NCBI GenBank assembly: GCA_020161835.1
Contig: JAIUNL010000002.1
Location: 186,001 to 250,000, forward strand
DNA length: 64,000 nucleotides
Origin: Bacteroidota bacterium
Lineage (GTDB): Bacteria; Bacteroidota; JABWAT01
Reading direction: 5' to 3'
In this document: positions 35,211 through 43,741 of the stretch, piece by piece
How positions within the stretch are numbered: position 1 is the first letter of the stretch
Layout of the letters: every line of letters starts with the position of its first letter
The notes under the pieces: generated by a model
Databases searched by the model: none
What the model saw: only the letters and a program-made list of their open reading frames with translations
What the model was told of the DNA's origin: nothing
Program-made: the position numbers and the translations under genes

Positions 35211-36019
35211 TTTTGCAAAGCCTTGATTTTTTCAGCTTCTGCTGCATCTTCTGCATCACGTTTACGCTGGGGACCCGATTTTTTTACAAGTTCATCTAAT
35301 TTAGCAGTTAGTTCAGAACCAGCATATTTAGTTTTAAATTTGATAACTTCTTTATCAAAATCTTCCCATTTATGCCGCTCAAAAAGTGATTCAACTTTAC
35401 CGGCATGCGCTTTCTCTGCCCACTCAGTGTCGTAATATCTATCCATCACATATTGAAAGTAAACAGTCGCCGACTTATAATAATCCATTTTCATATAAGT
35501 AACAGCATTTGAATATTCTTTCTGCCCCAATTTTCTGCGTAACTCCATAATCTTTTCAACTGCATCCTTAACCATGGTATGCGAGGGGAAATAGTCAATA
35601 AAAGTCTGGAAGTCACCGATGGCCTGAATGGCATAGGTCTGATCGAGCGGAAACCGGGGGCTCATTTTATAATAACTGAGTGCCTTATAATAAGATGCAT
35701 CGGGAACAAGATCAGAACCGGCATTGGTTTTAACCAATTGATCAAAAGCATCAGCAGCCTGCAGGTATTTTTCAGTTTTGAAATAACACATAGCAAGGTA
35801 AAACTTTGACTGATCTTCGAACTCAGTTCCTGCAGCTATGTAGCTCAGATTATTAAATTCGGTAATAGCCTTAGAATATTCTTCTTCCTGATATAATGCT
35901 ACGGCTTTATTAAAAATGTCTTTAGCTGAAAGTTGCTCATTTGAGTCTTTTGAGCATGAAGCAAACAATAAGATTGCTGTTGACAGGAACAGAAAATATT
36001 TAGTCACAGAGATTTCCAC
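35207..36019 (-). CDS. bamD: Outer-membrane protein assembly factor BamD
   Basis: The 270-residue lipoprotein has a signal peptide and lipobox (LLFASC, Cys about 22), then five TPR-like repeats (FNKAVALYQEEEYSKAITEF, FYLAMCYFKTEKYLQAADAF, YKALSYYKMSPRFP). Order and length match BamD of the Bam complex that inserts outer-membrane barrels. The C-terminus is charged (QRKRDAEDAAEAEK). It is first in the bamD-nadD-tRNA-Arg unit. Confidence 0.93.
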   Translation of the reverse strand: MEISVTKYFLFLSTAILLFASCSKDSNEQLSAKDIFNKAVALYQEEEYSKAITEFNNLSYIAAGTEFEDQSKFYLAMCYFKTEKYLQAADAFDQLVKTNAGSDLVPDASYYKALSYYKMSPRFPLDQTYAIQAIGDFQTFIDYFPSHTMVKDAVEKIMELRRKLGQKEYSNAVTYMKMDYYKSATVYFQYVMDRYYDTEWAEKAHAGKVESLFERHKWEDFDKEVIKFKTKYAGSELTAKLDELVKKSGPQRKRDAEDAAEAEKIKALQK

Positions 36020-36065
36020 TATTAAACTGGTGCAAAGATAGGAATTTCAGTCGGTTAAAGACAAT

Positions 36066-36521
36066 TCAGAACCGAATGAAATATAGAAGGATGAACAGGG
36101 TTAAAGTTCCACCGGCGGTAACAATCCAAAGATAAGGCAAAGCAGGATCATTTGAAGGGGCAATTGCAACCCGGTCTATGCGATCATTTGCATTTTTCAG
36201 CATCACCCAAACCGAGTCGTTTTCATAAAAAACTGAAGAAACTGAGGGAAACTGGTTTTCAGAAGACAGCGTTACCTTAAAAACAGAATCAAGAAGACGG
36301 AGTTCATTTTCAGAAAAAGTTTGTATTGCATCTGGTTTAATAAAAACAATTTTCTTTTCGGGCTGAGCAAAAAGAGCGGAGGAAAAAAAAATTGAAATTA
36401 AAAAAAAGCAGAATACTTTTTTACTGATTGAAAAACGGAAGCAATCCCCTCCTTTAAAAAAGGGGGGGATTAAATGGATTTCTGAAAGAGTAAAAATTAA
36501 ATCCGGATTTCCAGATCTCAA
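36066..36521 (-). CDS. Membrane-anchored secreted protein of unknown function, uncertain start
   Basis: A conceptual 151-residue product. Residues about 28-52 (SISKKVFCFFLISIFFSSAL ... FAQ) look like a signal peptide; a short periplasmic part follows and a C-terminal transmembrane helix (LWIVTAGGTLTLFILLYFIR) ends the protein. The only in-frame start before the signal peptide is TTG at 36519-36521, which overlaps the stop of the dehydrogenase gene. The 27 residues between it and the signal peptide are partly encoded by a G/C-rich palindrome (IPPFFKGGD). Either a non-standard start is used or the palindrome has displaced the original one. Function unknown. Confidence 0.55.
   Translation of the reverse strand: MRSGNPDLIFTLSEIHLIPPFFKGGDCFRFSISKKVFCFFLISIFFSSALFAQPEKKIVFIKPDAIQTFSENELRLLDSVFKVTLSSENQFPSVSSVFYENDSVWVMLKNANDRIDRVAIAPSNDPALPYLWIVTAGGTLTLFILLYFIRF
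36443..36471. repeat. C/G-run palindrome (PPFKGG-type)
   Basis: AATCCCCTCCTTT and AAAAGGGGGGGATT form an imperfect inverted repeat of about 12 pairs. Similar short palindromes that read as PPFKGG in one frame recur in intergenic DNA of many Bacteroidota-type genomes as I recall them. Here it lies between the dehydrogenase stop and the signal peptide of the downstream gene. Confidence 0.6.
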
Positions 36522-37792
36522 CCGTAGATACCCCTGAGTTTCAGGGCCGTTGCAACTTTATCAATTGCCAGAATATAAGCACCGATTCTCAGACTTTCAT
36601 TATGTTTCTGAGAGGTTTCATAGACTGTGTTAAAGGCACTGCGCATAGCCCGGTCAAGGCGGCGGTTTACCCGTTCAAGTGACCAGAAATAACCCTGACG
36701 GTTTTGCACCCATTCAAAATAGGAAACCGTAACACCCCCGGCATTTGCCAGAATATCAGGTATTACGATAATTCCAAGATCATTCAGAATCGGATCAGCG
36801 GCAGCAGTTGTGGGTCCGTTTGCACCTTCTGCAATAATTTTTGCACGGATTTTAGAGGCATTCTTTTCAGTAATCTGATCTTCTCTGGCAGCGGGAACCA
36901 GAACATCTACTTTAAGCGTGAGAAGCTCATCGTTTGATATTTTCTCAGCATCCTTCAGTCCTTCAAGCAAACCTTTATTGTTTTCAGAATGCTTCAATGC
37001 AGCATAAATATCAATTCCTTTTGAATTATAATAGGCACCCGTTACATCTGAAATTGCAACAACCTGGCATCCCTGATCATAAAGCAATTTTGCAGAAATC
37101 GATCCCACGTTGCCAAAACCCTGAACCGCAACAGTTGATTTCATCGGATCCATATTCAGCCGTTCCATGGCAGCCAGAGTTACATCCATAACACCACGGC
37201 CTGTGGCTTCTTTACGTCCTAATGAACCACCCAGGATAAGTGGTTTTCCGGTTACTACGCCAGAAACAGTGTTATGTTTGTGCATTGAATAAGTATCAAC
37301 AATCCAGGCCATGACCTGTTCATTTGTTCCCATGTCTGGAGCAGGAATATCAGAATCAGGACCAAAAACATTGATCATATTGGCAGTATAACGGCGTGTA
37401 ATTTTCTCAAGTTCAGTTTTTGTCAACTGACGGGGATCGCAGATAATACCGCCTTTAGCCCCGCCAAACGGAACATTAACGACGGCACATTTCCAGGTCA
37501 TCCAGGCAGCAAGAGCTTTAACTTCGTCAAGACTAACATCCATTGCATACCTGATTCCACCTTTTCCGGGCCCAAGAACGTCATTATGAATAACCCGGTA
37601 ACCCTCAAAAACTTTAATTGTTCCATCATCCATCTGAATGGGAATGGAAACGATGTGTTGACGCATTGGGGTTTTCAGGAAAGTTCTGACACCTTCTTCA
37701 AGATTAAGAATTTCAGCGGCCCGTTCGTAACGGCTAAGCATATCCAGAAAAGGGTTTGAAGAATCATGCAATACAGGGGTCGGATTTAACAT
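36518..37792 (-). CDS. gdhA: Glu/Leu/Phe/Val dehydrogenase family, glutamate dehydrogenase (copy 1)
   Basis: The 424-residue enzyme interconverts glutamate and 2-oxoglutarate plus ammonia. It has the substrate Lys in GPGKGGIR, the catalytic Lys in WKCAVVNVPFGGAKGG, the dinucleotide fold (VAVQGFGNVGSISAKLL) and the TVSYFEWVQN substrate motif. The Lys in GPGKGG and the Ser in VSYFEW fit glutamate rather than branched-chain or aromatic specificity. The ATG at 37792 has AAGG about 7 bases upstream. It has a second paralogue 375 bp upstream in the same orientation. Coenzyme preference cannot be told from motifs here. Confidence 0.92.
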   Translation of the reverse strand: MLNPTPVLHDSSNPFLDMLSRYERAAEILNLEEGVRTFLKTPMRQHIVSIPIQMDDGTIKVFEGYRVIHNDVLGPGKGGIRYAMDVSLDEVKALAAWMTWKCAVVNVPFGGAKGGIICDPRQLTKTELEKITRRYTANMINVFGPDSDIPAPDMGTNEQVMAWIVDTYSMHKHNTVSGVVTGKPLILGGSLGRKEATGRGVMDVTLAAMERLNMDPMKSTVAVQGFGNVGSISAKLLYDQGCQVVAISDVTGAYYNSKGIDIYAALKHSENNKGLLEGLKDAEKISNDELLTLKVDVLVPAAREDQITEKNASKIRAKIIAEGANGPTTAAADPILNDLGIIVIPDILANAGGVTVSYFEWVQNRQGYFWSLERVNRRLDRAMRSAFNTVYETSQKHNESLRIGAYILAIDKVATALKLRGIYG

Positions 37793-38167
37793 ACAATACC
37801 TTCAGAAATTTGGTTTTTCTTACAAAGTGGTCAATTTTGTTTTTAAATTGCGATTAACAGCGAATAACCTGTTGTCAATGTTACAAGATAGCCATTTTCC
37901 TTCTATTTTCAAGTATTAATAATCTGCCCAACCCACAGAAAAATCATGGTGTGAATGCGGGATTGCCTTTGAGCAAAATTGTTTAAAGAGAGAAGGCAAA
38001 AAGCTGAAATATTAAAACCCGATTCGAGTGTAACTCTAACTTTATTAAGCAATTAGAATTCGGTTAGCAGGATGGCAATGGGAAAGCCGGTGACAAGGGA
38101 CAAGAGATGTGGGAAAAGAAAGACTGGGAATAGTTATTTAAAAAAACCAAATTTATGACCCATGATC
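37793..38167. other. Intergenic region between the two dehydrogenase genes
   Basis: This 375-bp AT-rich region holds no supported gene. A TTGACA (complement of 37873-37878) followed after 15-16 bp by TTAATC is a weak promoter candidate for copy 1. A CCCAT...ATGGG stem lies across the end of copy 2 and is followed on the minus strand, after 12 bases, by seven T at about 38138-38145; it could be a weak terminator for copy 2. Together they suggest the two genes are transcribed separately. Confidence 0.3.
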
Positions 38168-39424
38168 TTATGGGAAAACACCTCTGAGTCTGATGGCTTC
38201 TGCTACTTTTGCAACAGCGGTAGCATATGCCCCAATTCTGGTGTTAACCTTGTGTTTTTCAGTAATGGCCATGACATTGTCAAAGCTTTCATCCATAACT
38301 TCCTTCAGGTATTTGTTGATGTCCATTGTTTTCCAGAAGAAGCTATAGTTATCCTGCACCCATTCAAAATAGGAAACGGTTACCCCGCCTGCATTGGCCA
38401 GAATATCAGGTATTACAAAGACACCCCGATCATGAAGAATTGCATCAGCTTCAGGAATTACAGGTCCGTTTGCTGCTTCGGCAATGATTCGTGCATGAAT
38501 CTGACCAGCATTATCTTCGGTGATCACATTTTCAAGAGCTGCCGGAATCAGAATATCGCAAGGAAGTTCCAGAATTTCAGTATTACTGATTTTTTCAGAA
38601 TCTTTGAAACCAAGAACAGAACCCGTTAACTCTTTGTGGATGGAAACTTCAGTCGGATTCATTCCTTTCGGATAATAAATTCCACCTTTAGAATCACTGA
38701 CTGCAATTATTTTGGCGCCAAGATCAAACATAAGCCGGGCAGCAATGGATCCTGCATTACCAAAACCCTGAACGACAACCGATGCCCCGTTCAGCTTGAT
38801 GCCAAGTTTTTTTGCTGCTTTTTCAATGGTAAAGACAGTACCCCGGGCAGTAGCTTCGTTTCTTCCCTGAGATCCACCAATTGAAATGGGCTTTCCGGTA
38901 ACAACACCCAATACAGTTCGTCCTGAGATCATACTGTAAGTGTCCATCATCCAGGCCATGGTTTGGGAGTTGGTGTACACATCAGGAGCCGGAATATCTT
39001 TATCAGGACCAATCATAAATGCAATTTCACTGGTGTACCGCCGTGTAACTCTTTCCAATTCACTCATCGACATTTTTTTAGGGTCAATAACAACGCCACC
39101 TTTTGCACCACCAAACGGTATTCCCACGACTGCACATTTCCAGGTCATCCAGGCAGCCAGTGCACGAACTTCGTCAATATTTACATCCGGATGGAACCGA
39201 ACGCCTCCTTTTCCAGGTCCACGGGCAGTACTATGCTGAACCCGATAACCTGTTACTGAAATTACATTTCCATTGTCTAACCGAACCGGAAAGTTAACGG
39301 TCAATTCTCTTTCAGGTAAACGAATATGGTTGCGGATATTATCTTCGAGGTGAATGACATCTGCAGCCATGTCAAAATTTTTGAGTGCATTCTCAAATGG
39401 ATTAATGACGGTCTTGATTTCCAT
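38168..39424 (-). CDS. Glu/Leu/Phe/Val dehydrogenase family, glutamate dehydrogenase (copy 2)
   Basis: The 418-residue paralogue of the gene at 36518 has the same key motifs (GPGKGGVR, WKCAVVGIPFGGAKGG, VVVQGFGNAGSIAARLM, TVSYFEWVQD) but clearly diverged sequence, about half identical by eye. I chose the ATG at 39424 (MEIKTVINPFENALKNFD). The frame is open to 39502, but those codons lie on a good promoter, so the longer form is unlikely. Catalytic Lys and Ser are kept, so it should be active on glutamate. The pair could form different hexamers or serve opposite directions. Confidence 0.9.
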   Translation of the reverse strand: MEIKTVINPFENALKNFDMAADVIHLEDNIRNHIRLPERELTVNFPVRLDNGNVISVTGYRVQHSTARGPGKGGVRFHPDVNIDEVRALAAWMTWKCAVVGIPFGGAKGGVVIDPKKMSMSELERVTRRYTSEIAFMIGPDKDIPAPDVYTNSQTMAWMMDTYSMISGRTVLGVVTGKPISIGGSQGRNEATARGTVFTIEKAAKKLGIKLNGASVVVQGFGNAGSIAARLMFDLGAKIIAVSDSKGGIYYPKGMNPTEVSIHKELTGSVLGFKDSEKISNTEILELPCDILIPAALENVITEDNAGQIHARIIAEAANGPVIPEADAILHDRGVFVIPDILANAGGVTVSYFEWVQDNYSFFWKTMDINKYLKEVMDESFDNVMAITEKHKVNTRIGAYATAVAKVAEAIRLRGVFP

Positions 39425-39471
39425 AACTAAAATACTTTCTGAACATGGTTTAAACCAGATATTCTGGCACT

Positions 39472-39502
39472 CAACATTAGCGGATTTTTTTTCACCGTTC
39501 AA
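39472..39502 (-). promoter_or_regulatory. Predicted promoter of glutamate dehydrogenase copy 2
   Basis: On the minus strand TTGAAC (complement of 39497-39502), 17 bp, then TAATGT; equivalently TTG-N20-TAATGTTG, matching TAnnTTTG with one mismatch. The predicted start site is about 40 bp before the ATG at 39424 and supports that start over the longer frame. Confidence 0.45.
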
Positions 39503-39534
39503 CGGAATTCGGATATTATAATCTACTTCTAATA

Positions 39535-39627
39535 ATGAATGCTTGCTTTTGGATAAAATTCCTTGGCTTACTTCATTTATTAATGACTTTTATTTGTTTT
39601 TCAGGATGTAATTCTGTGAAAGGGTAA
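39535..39627 (+). CDS. Tiny lipoprotein-like ORF (30 residues), possible remnant
   Basis: The ORF reads MNACFWIKFLGLLHLL, then MTFICFSGC and NSVKG before a TAA stop. It has a basic residue, a hydrophobic core and a convincing lipobox (FSGC), leaving only six residues in the mature peptide, NSVKG after the lipidated Cys. It is divergent from glutamate dehydrogenase copy 2; TATAAT at about 39516-39521 lies just upstream, but there is no ribosome-binding site. It may be a very small lipoprotein or the 5' remnant of a decayed lipoprotein gene. Confidence 0.35.
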   Translation: MNACFWIKFLGLLHLLMTFICFSGCNSVKG

Positions 39628-39848
39628 TTGGCAGGATTTTAAACGTGAAACGAGAATCTTGACATTAATTTTTAAGGAAGGAAAATCGGAGAGTCTTCAA
39701 ATATAAAAATATTCATGGATGGGCTCCCAAGAATTTCGTTAGCCGAATTCTCAAAAGTGTTCTGGGATCCTGAATGACAAAAGGGCCCGCTTAGAAGCAC
39801 AGTGACTTTATCCAAAAAGATTAAACGGAGGGTCAGATCAGCTCTGAA
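39628..39848. other. Intergenic region downstream of fbp
   Basis: I see no gene here. The stretch around 39760-39785 (GGGATCCTGAATGACAAAAG) resembles degenerate intergenic repeats of the CTCAGGATGACAAAG type; this is recollection, not a search. No strong terminator for fbp is visible. Confidence 0.25.
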
Positions 39849-40874
39849 TCAGGTCACAGTATGCTTTTCCTGCTCCCTGATAAAATCCATGGCCTGATCA
39901 ACATCATCAGGAGAGCCGATAAACAACGGCGTGCGTTCATGCAGATCTTTGGGAGTGATGTCGAGAATTCTTTTCTGGCCGTTAGTTGCTTTACCGCCAG
40001 CCTGTTCGATCACCATTGCAAGCGGATTGCATTCATAAAGCAGACGAAGTTTACCATCCGGAGATTTTGCCGTGCCAGGATAAATATAAATTCCGCCATA
40101 AAGTAAGTTCCGATGAAAGTCAGCTACAAGGGAACCAATATACCGTGATGTATAAGGCCGGTTAGACTCTTTATCAGATTCCTTTAAAAAGGAAATATAC
40201 TTTTGGGTTGCCGGGTCAAATGAATTCCAGTTACCTTCATTGATTGAGTAAATGGCACCTTTTTTCGGTGTTTTCATATTGGGGTGGCTCAGTAAAAATT
40301 CACCGCAGCTGGGGTCGTAAGTAAACCCATGAACGCCATTTCCGGTGGTATAAACAAACATCGTACTCGACCCATAAATAATGTAACCGGCACCGATTTG
40401 CTTATAACCGGGTTGCAGGACATCACGCAACTGGGAGGGGCCGCCAACCGGTGACTGACGTTTATAAATCGAAAAAATCGTTCCGATTGAAACATTTGCA
40501 TCAATGTTTGAAGAGCCATCAAGCGGATCAAACATGACAACATACCTTCCACCCCAGGCACTTTCGTCAAGTTCTATCAGGCTGTCAACTTCTTCACTTG
40601 CAAGGGCACACACAATTCCGTCATGATTCATCACATTCACGAAAACATCATTGGCATACATATCAAGTTTTTTCTGTACTTCACCAGATGAGTTTGAATC
40701 TGAGGTGATACCAATAATATCGACAAGACCCGCTTTTCTGACATCACGGGTGACAATTTTAGCAGCAAGTGAAAGGTTATAGAGAATTTTTGTGAATTCC
40801 CCTGTGGCATACGGGAATTTTTTTTCCTGGTCAATAAAATGCCGGTCAATAGTAATAATACTTTGAAACTTCAT
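39849..40874 (-). CDS. fbp: Class I fructose-1,6-bisphosphatase
   Basis: The 341-residue enzyme hydrolyses fructose-1,6-bisphosphate in gluconeogenesis. The metal-binding motif FDPLDGSSNIDANVS and the sugar-phosphate region RYIGSLVADFHRNLLYGGIY are intact, as is the C-terminal CNPLAMVIEQAGGKA. Length fits class I FBPase. It is monocistronic by spacing, with a promoter just upstream. With gdh and the transketolase genes nearby it belongs to central metabolism. Confidence 0.96.
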   Translation of the reverse strand: MKFQSIITIDRHFIDQEKKFPYATGEFTKILYNLSLAAKIVTRDVRKAGLVDIIGITSDSNSSGEVQKKLDMYANDVFVNVMNHDGIVCALASEEVDSLIELDESAWGGRYVVMFDPLDGSSNIDANVSIGTIFSIYKRQSPVGGPSQLRDVLQPGYKQIGAGYIIYGSSTMFVYTTGNGVHGFTYDPSCGEFLLSHPNMKTPKKGAIYSINEGNWNSFDPATQKYISFLKESDKESNRPYTSRYIGSLVADFHRNLLYGGIYIYPGTAKSPDGKLRLLYECNPLAMVIEQAGGKATNGQKRILDITPKDLHERTPLFIGSPDDVDQAMDFIREQEKHTVT

Positions 40875-40899
40875 GGGTTGGTCCTGATTTTGGTCACTG

Positions 40900-40931
40900 T
40901 AAAGATAGTGTTTTTTTAAATCCCGTTACAA
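40900..40931 (-). promoter_or_regulatory. Predicted fbp promoter
   Basis: On the minus strand TTG (complement of 40929-40931), a 21-bp spacer and TATCTTTA (complement of 40900-40907) match the Bacteroidota pattern with one mismatch. The start codon lies about 20 bases after the expected start site. Confidence 0.4.
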
Positions 40932-41039
40932 GAGACAAGGACAAGTGAGGGGGAGAGCCGTTAGCTGTTGGGTTATAATGCAGATCAAATAAAGCTGGTT
41001 AAAACGGAGAAATGGAGGGATAAAATAATTGACCGCTTT

Positions 41040-42824
41040 TTATCCGGTTATTTCCTGCTCTTTGTATTGAAGTTGATACAGTTTCCGGTAAATACCATTT
41101 TTATTCATCAGTTGCTGATGTGAACCGGTTTCTTTCACTTCACCTTTATGAAGAACAATAATCTTATCAGACTTGTGAATTGTTGAAAGACGGTGCGCAA
41201 TGACGATGGCAGTTCTGTCTTTCATAACAAGTTCAACTGCTTTTTGTATAAGGAATTCAGTTTCTGTATCAACAGAGCTAGTTGCTTCATCCAAAATGAC
41301 GATATCGGGGTTAAAAAGCAGAACTCTGACAAAACTGATAAGCTGGCGCTGACCAACCGATAAATTCCCGCCACGTTCTGAAAGAAGAAAGTTGTATTCG
41401 CCGGGTAATTTTGAAATAAACGAATCAGCTTGAACCAGTCTGGCTGCTTCCTTTACTTTTTCAAGAGGAATATCCCGTCTGCCCAAAGTCAGGTTTTCAT
41501 AAACCGTTCCGGTAAACAAAAATACATCCTGAAGAACAACACCAATTCTCGAACGAAAAGCACTTAATTCAAATTCATTGATATCATGTCCATCAATTCT
41601 GATTGTTCCCTTCTGATACGGATAAAACCGGGTGAGAAGACTGATAATTGTAGTTTTTCCGGAACCCGTTGCACCAACAAGTGCAACCTTTTCACCCGGT
41701 TTAACCGAAAAAGAAACGCCCTTCAGTATCCATTCTTCGTCCTGATAGGCTGACCAGACGTGATCAAATTCAACAGCACCCTGCAACTTGTCAACTTTCA
41801 GAACACCTTCATTCTTTTCAACATAAGGTGCCCGGTCAAGAAGAGTGAAAATCCGGTCAGAAGATGCCATAGCCCTTTGCATGATATCATACTTTTCGCT
41901 GAGGTCTCTGATCGGTCTAAAAAACTGTTCAACATACTGAATAAACATAAACAGCACACCAATCGTCAGGTTTGACTGCACAACTTCACCGCCACCGTAC
42001 CAAACAATTAAAGCAACCGCAAGCGCCGAAAGAAAATCAACTGCCGGATAGAAAACAGAATAATAATAAATACCTCTGATGTGGGCATCACGGTGTTCAG
42101 TATTTATCTTCTTAAACTTTCTGAGTTCCCTTTCCTCCCGATTGAAAATCTGAACAATAGACATACCCGAGATGTGTTCCTGAAGAAATGACATCAGTTT
42201 GGCAACCTGAACTCTGACTTCAAGGTAGGATTCACGAGCTTTTCTTCTAAAAAGAAAAGAACCATAAATCATGAACGGCAGAACAGAAAGAGTGATCAGA
42301 CTCAGCCGCCAGTCAGTTAAAAACATTAGAAGCAGGATGAAACACAACCGGAATAAATCACCAAAAATGGCAACCAACCCAGATGAAAACATCTCATTTA
42401 GCACTTCAACATCTGAAGTCACCCGTGAGATAAGCCTTCCAAGCGGATTTTTATCAAAAAAAGTGAGATTTAATCTTTGTAGGAAAGAAAATATTTCAAG
42501 TCTGAGGTCAAAAATGGCTTTCTGACCCAGATATTGTGTGATGTAAGTAAGACCAAACTGAAACAGGATTTCAAACAGTAAAATCACAAGAATGGTCAGC
42601 CCAATAAAGTGAAGTCCGTTCCAGTCACCTTTGGCAATATAATCATCAATGGCAATGTGAGACAGGTAGGGCCTGAGCGGACCCAGAAATGACGAGGCAA
42701 CAGAAAGCAAAACGCCCCAGAAAACCAATTTTTTATGAGGAAGAACATACCTGACGAGGCGTTTCATCAGCCCGATATCAAGAGCTTTGCCTGAGGGTTC
42801 ATCTTCATGAAAAAGTGCAGCCAT
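41040..42824 (-). CDS. ABC exporter half-transporter, consensus catalytic Glu
   Basis: The 594-residue type IV ABC exporter has six transmembrane helices (about 30-330) followed by a nucleotide-binding domain: Walker A GATGSGKTT, signature LSVGQRQ (degenerate, Val for Gly), Walker B VILDEATSSVD with the catalytic Glu, and switch His in IAHRLS. The neighbour at 43741 has the opposite pattern, so the two probably form a heterodimer like TM287/288 or BmrCD. Substrate is unknown; drugs or lipids are usual. RNase Z lies between them. Confidence 0.93.
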   Translation of the reverse strand: MAALFHEDEPSGKALDIGLMKRLVRYVLPHKKLVFWGVLLSVASSFLGPLRPYLSHIAIDDYIAKGDWNGLHFIGLTILVILLFEILFQFGLTYITQYLGQKAIFDLRLEIFSFLQRLNLTFFDKNPLGRLISRVTSDVEVLNEMFSSGLVAIFGDLFRLCFILLLMFLTDWRLSLITLSVLPFMIYGSFLFRRKARESYLEVRVQVAKLMSFLQEHISGMSIVQIFNREERELRKFKKINTEHRDAHIRGIYYYSVFYPAVDFLSALAVALIVWYGGGEVVQSNLTIGVLFMFIQYVEQFFRPIRDLSEKYDIMQRAMASSDRIFTLLDRAPYVEKNEGVLKVDKLQGAVEFDHVWSAYQDEEWILKGVSFSVKPGEKVALVGATGSGKTTIISLLTRFYPYQKGTIRIDGHDINEFELSAFRSRIGVVLQDVFLFTGTVYENLTLGRRDIPLEKVKEAARLVQADSFISKLPGEYNFLLSERGGNLSVGQRQLISFVRVLLFNPDIVILDEATSSVDTETEFLIQKAVELVMKDRTAIVIAHRLSTIHKSDKIIVLHKGEVKETGSHQQLMNKNGIYRKLYQLQYKEQEITG

Positions 42825-42826
42825 TT

Positions 42827-43741
42827 TTACTCAATCCTCAGAGTTTCAAGATCATTGCCCATTTGAGTTGCAGGAAAAACAGAAATTGCTTCTCTGTAAA
42901 GCGGATTCAAGTTTGGATACCGGGCACTGTAATGAAACAAAACAAGCTTTTTAACCCCTGCCTCTTTTGCAATCATTGCCGCTTCCAAAGCAGTTGAATG
43001 CCCAGTTTCATCTGCTTTGGCTTTAAGTTCATGCAGGTAAGTGGCCTCATGCATCATCAGATCACAACCTTTTGCCAGAGCTATTGATCGGGAACAATAA
43101 CGGGTATCAGTGATATAGCAAAACGATTTCGACGGTTTGGGTTCTGCCAAAACATCTGATGGAGAAATCAGTTTTCCTGATTCAGATAAAACAGAGCGCC
43201 CTTCCTTCAGTTCACGAAACAACGGACCTTTTTGCACGCCCAGTTTTTCAGCAAGGTCAACATCCAGTTTCCCTGATCTGGTATGCTCATCAAACCTGTA
43301 ACCGAATGCAGGAATCCGGTGATTCAAACTGACAGCAGAAATCGAGTAATAAGCCGATTCATAAACAACCCCGGGGGATTCCATAAACTCAAGTTCTCTG
43401 ATTTCAATCGGGAAATCTGCAAAAAACTGCTGGTGCTTCTGGCTGACATCGAGCAATTCTTTTATCCCCTGCGGACCAATAATGGTCAGATAATCAGATT
43501 TATTCGAATAGTTAATACCAGAAATAAGTCCAGGCAAACCAAAAGCATGATCACCGTGAAGATGAGTAATGCAAATCGTTTTTATTTTGGATGGATGAAG
43601 CTGAAGTTTTCTGATGGAAAACTGAGTTCCCTCTCCACAATCAAAAAGGATATGTTCATTTTCATATTTCAGAACTGTGCCAGAAAGATTCCTGCCAGGG
43701 ATCGGAATCGCCGAACTTGTGCCCAAAATGGTAATTTCCAT
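42827..43741 (-). CDS. rnz: Ribonuclease Z
   Basis: The 304-residue metallo-beta-lactamase-fold tRNase Z removes the 3' trailer of tRNA precursors. It has the zinc motif THLHGDHAFGLPGL (H60, H62, D64 and H65), the AxDT-type motif in CYITDTRYC, MHEATYLHE and the C-terminal LFHYSARYP. Length is that of the short bacterial form. Both tRNA genes in the window lack an encoded CCA, so they need this enzyme. It sits between two ABC genes: 2 bp before one start and sharing 1 bp with the other. Confidence 0.95.
   Translation of the reverse strand: MEITILGTSSAIPIPGRNLSGTVLKYENEHILFDCGEGTQFSIRKLQLHPSKIKTICITHLHGDHAFGLPGLISGINYSNKSDYLTIIGPQGIKELLDVSQKHQQFFADFPIEIRELEFMESPGVVYESAYYSISAVSLNHRIPAFGYRFDEHTRSGKLDVDLAEKLGVQKGPLFRELKEGRSVLSESGKLISPSDVLAEPKPSKSFCYITDTRYCSRSIALAKGCDLMMHEATYLHELKAKADETGHSTALEAAMIAKEAGVKKLVLFHYSARYPNLNPLYREAISVFPATQMGNDLETLRIE

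Noticed and set aside
39425..39502. Longer N-terminus of glutamate dehydrogenase copy 2
   Set aside because: The region contains a good promoter match and the paralogue begins at the corresponding inner Met.
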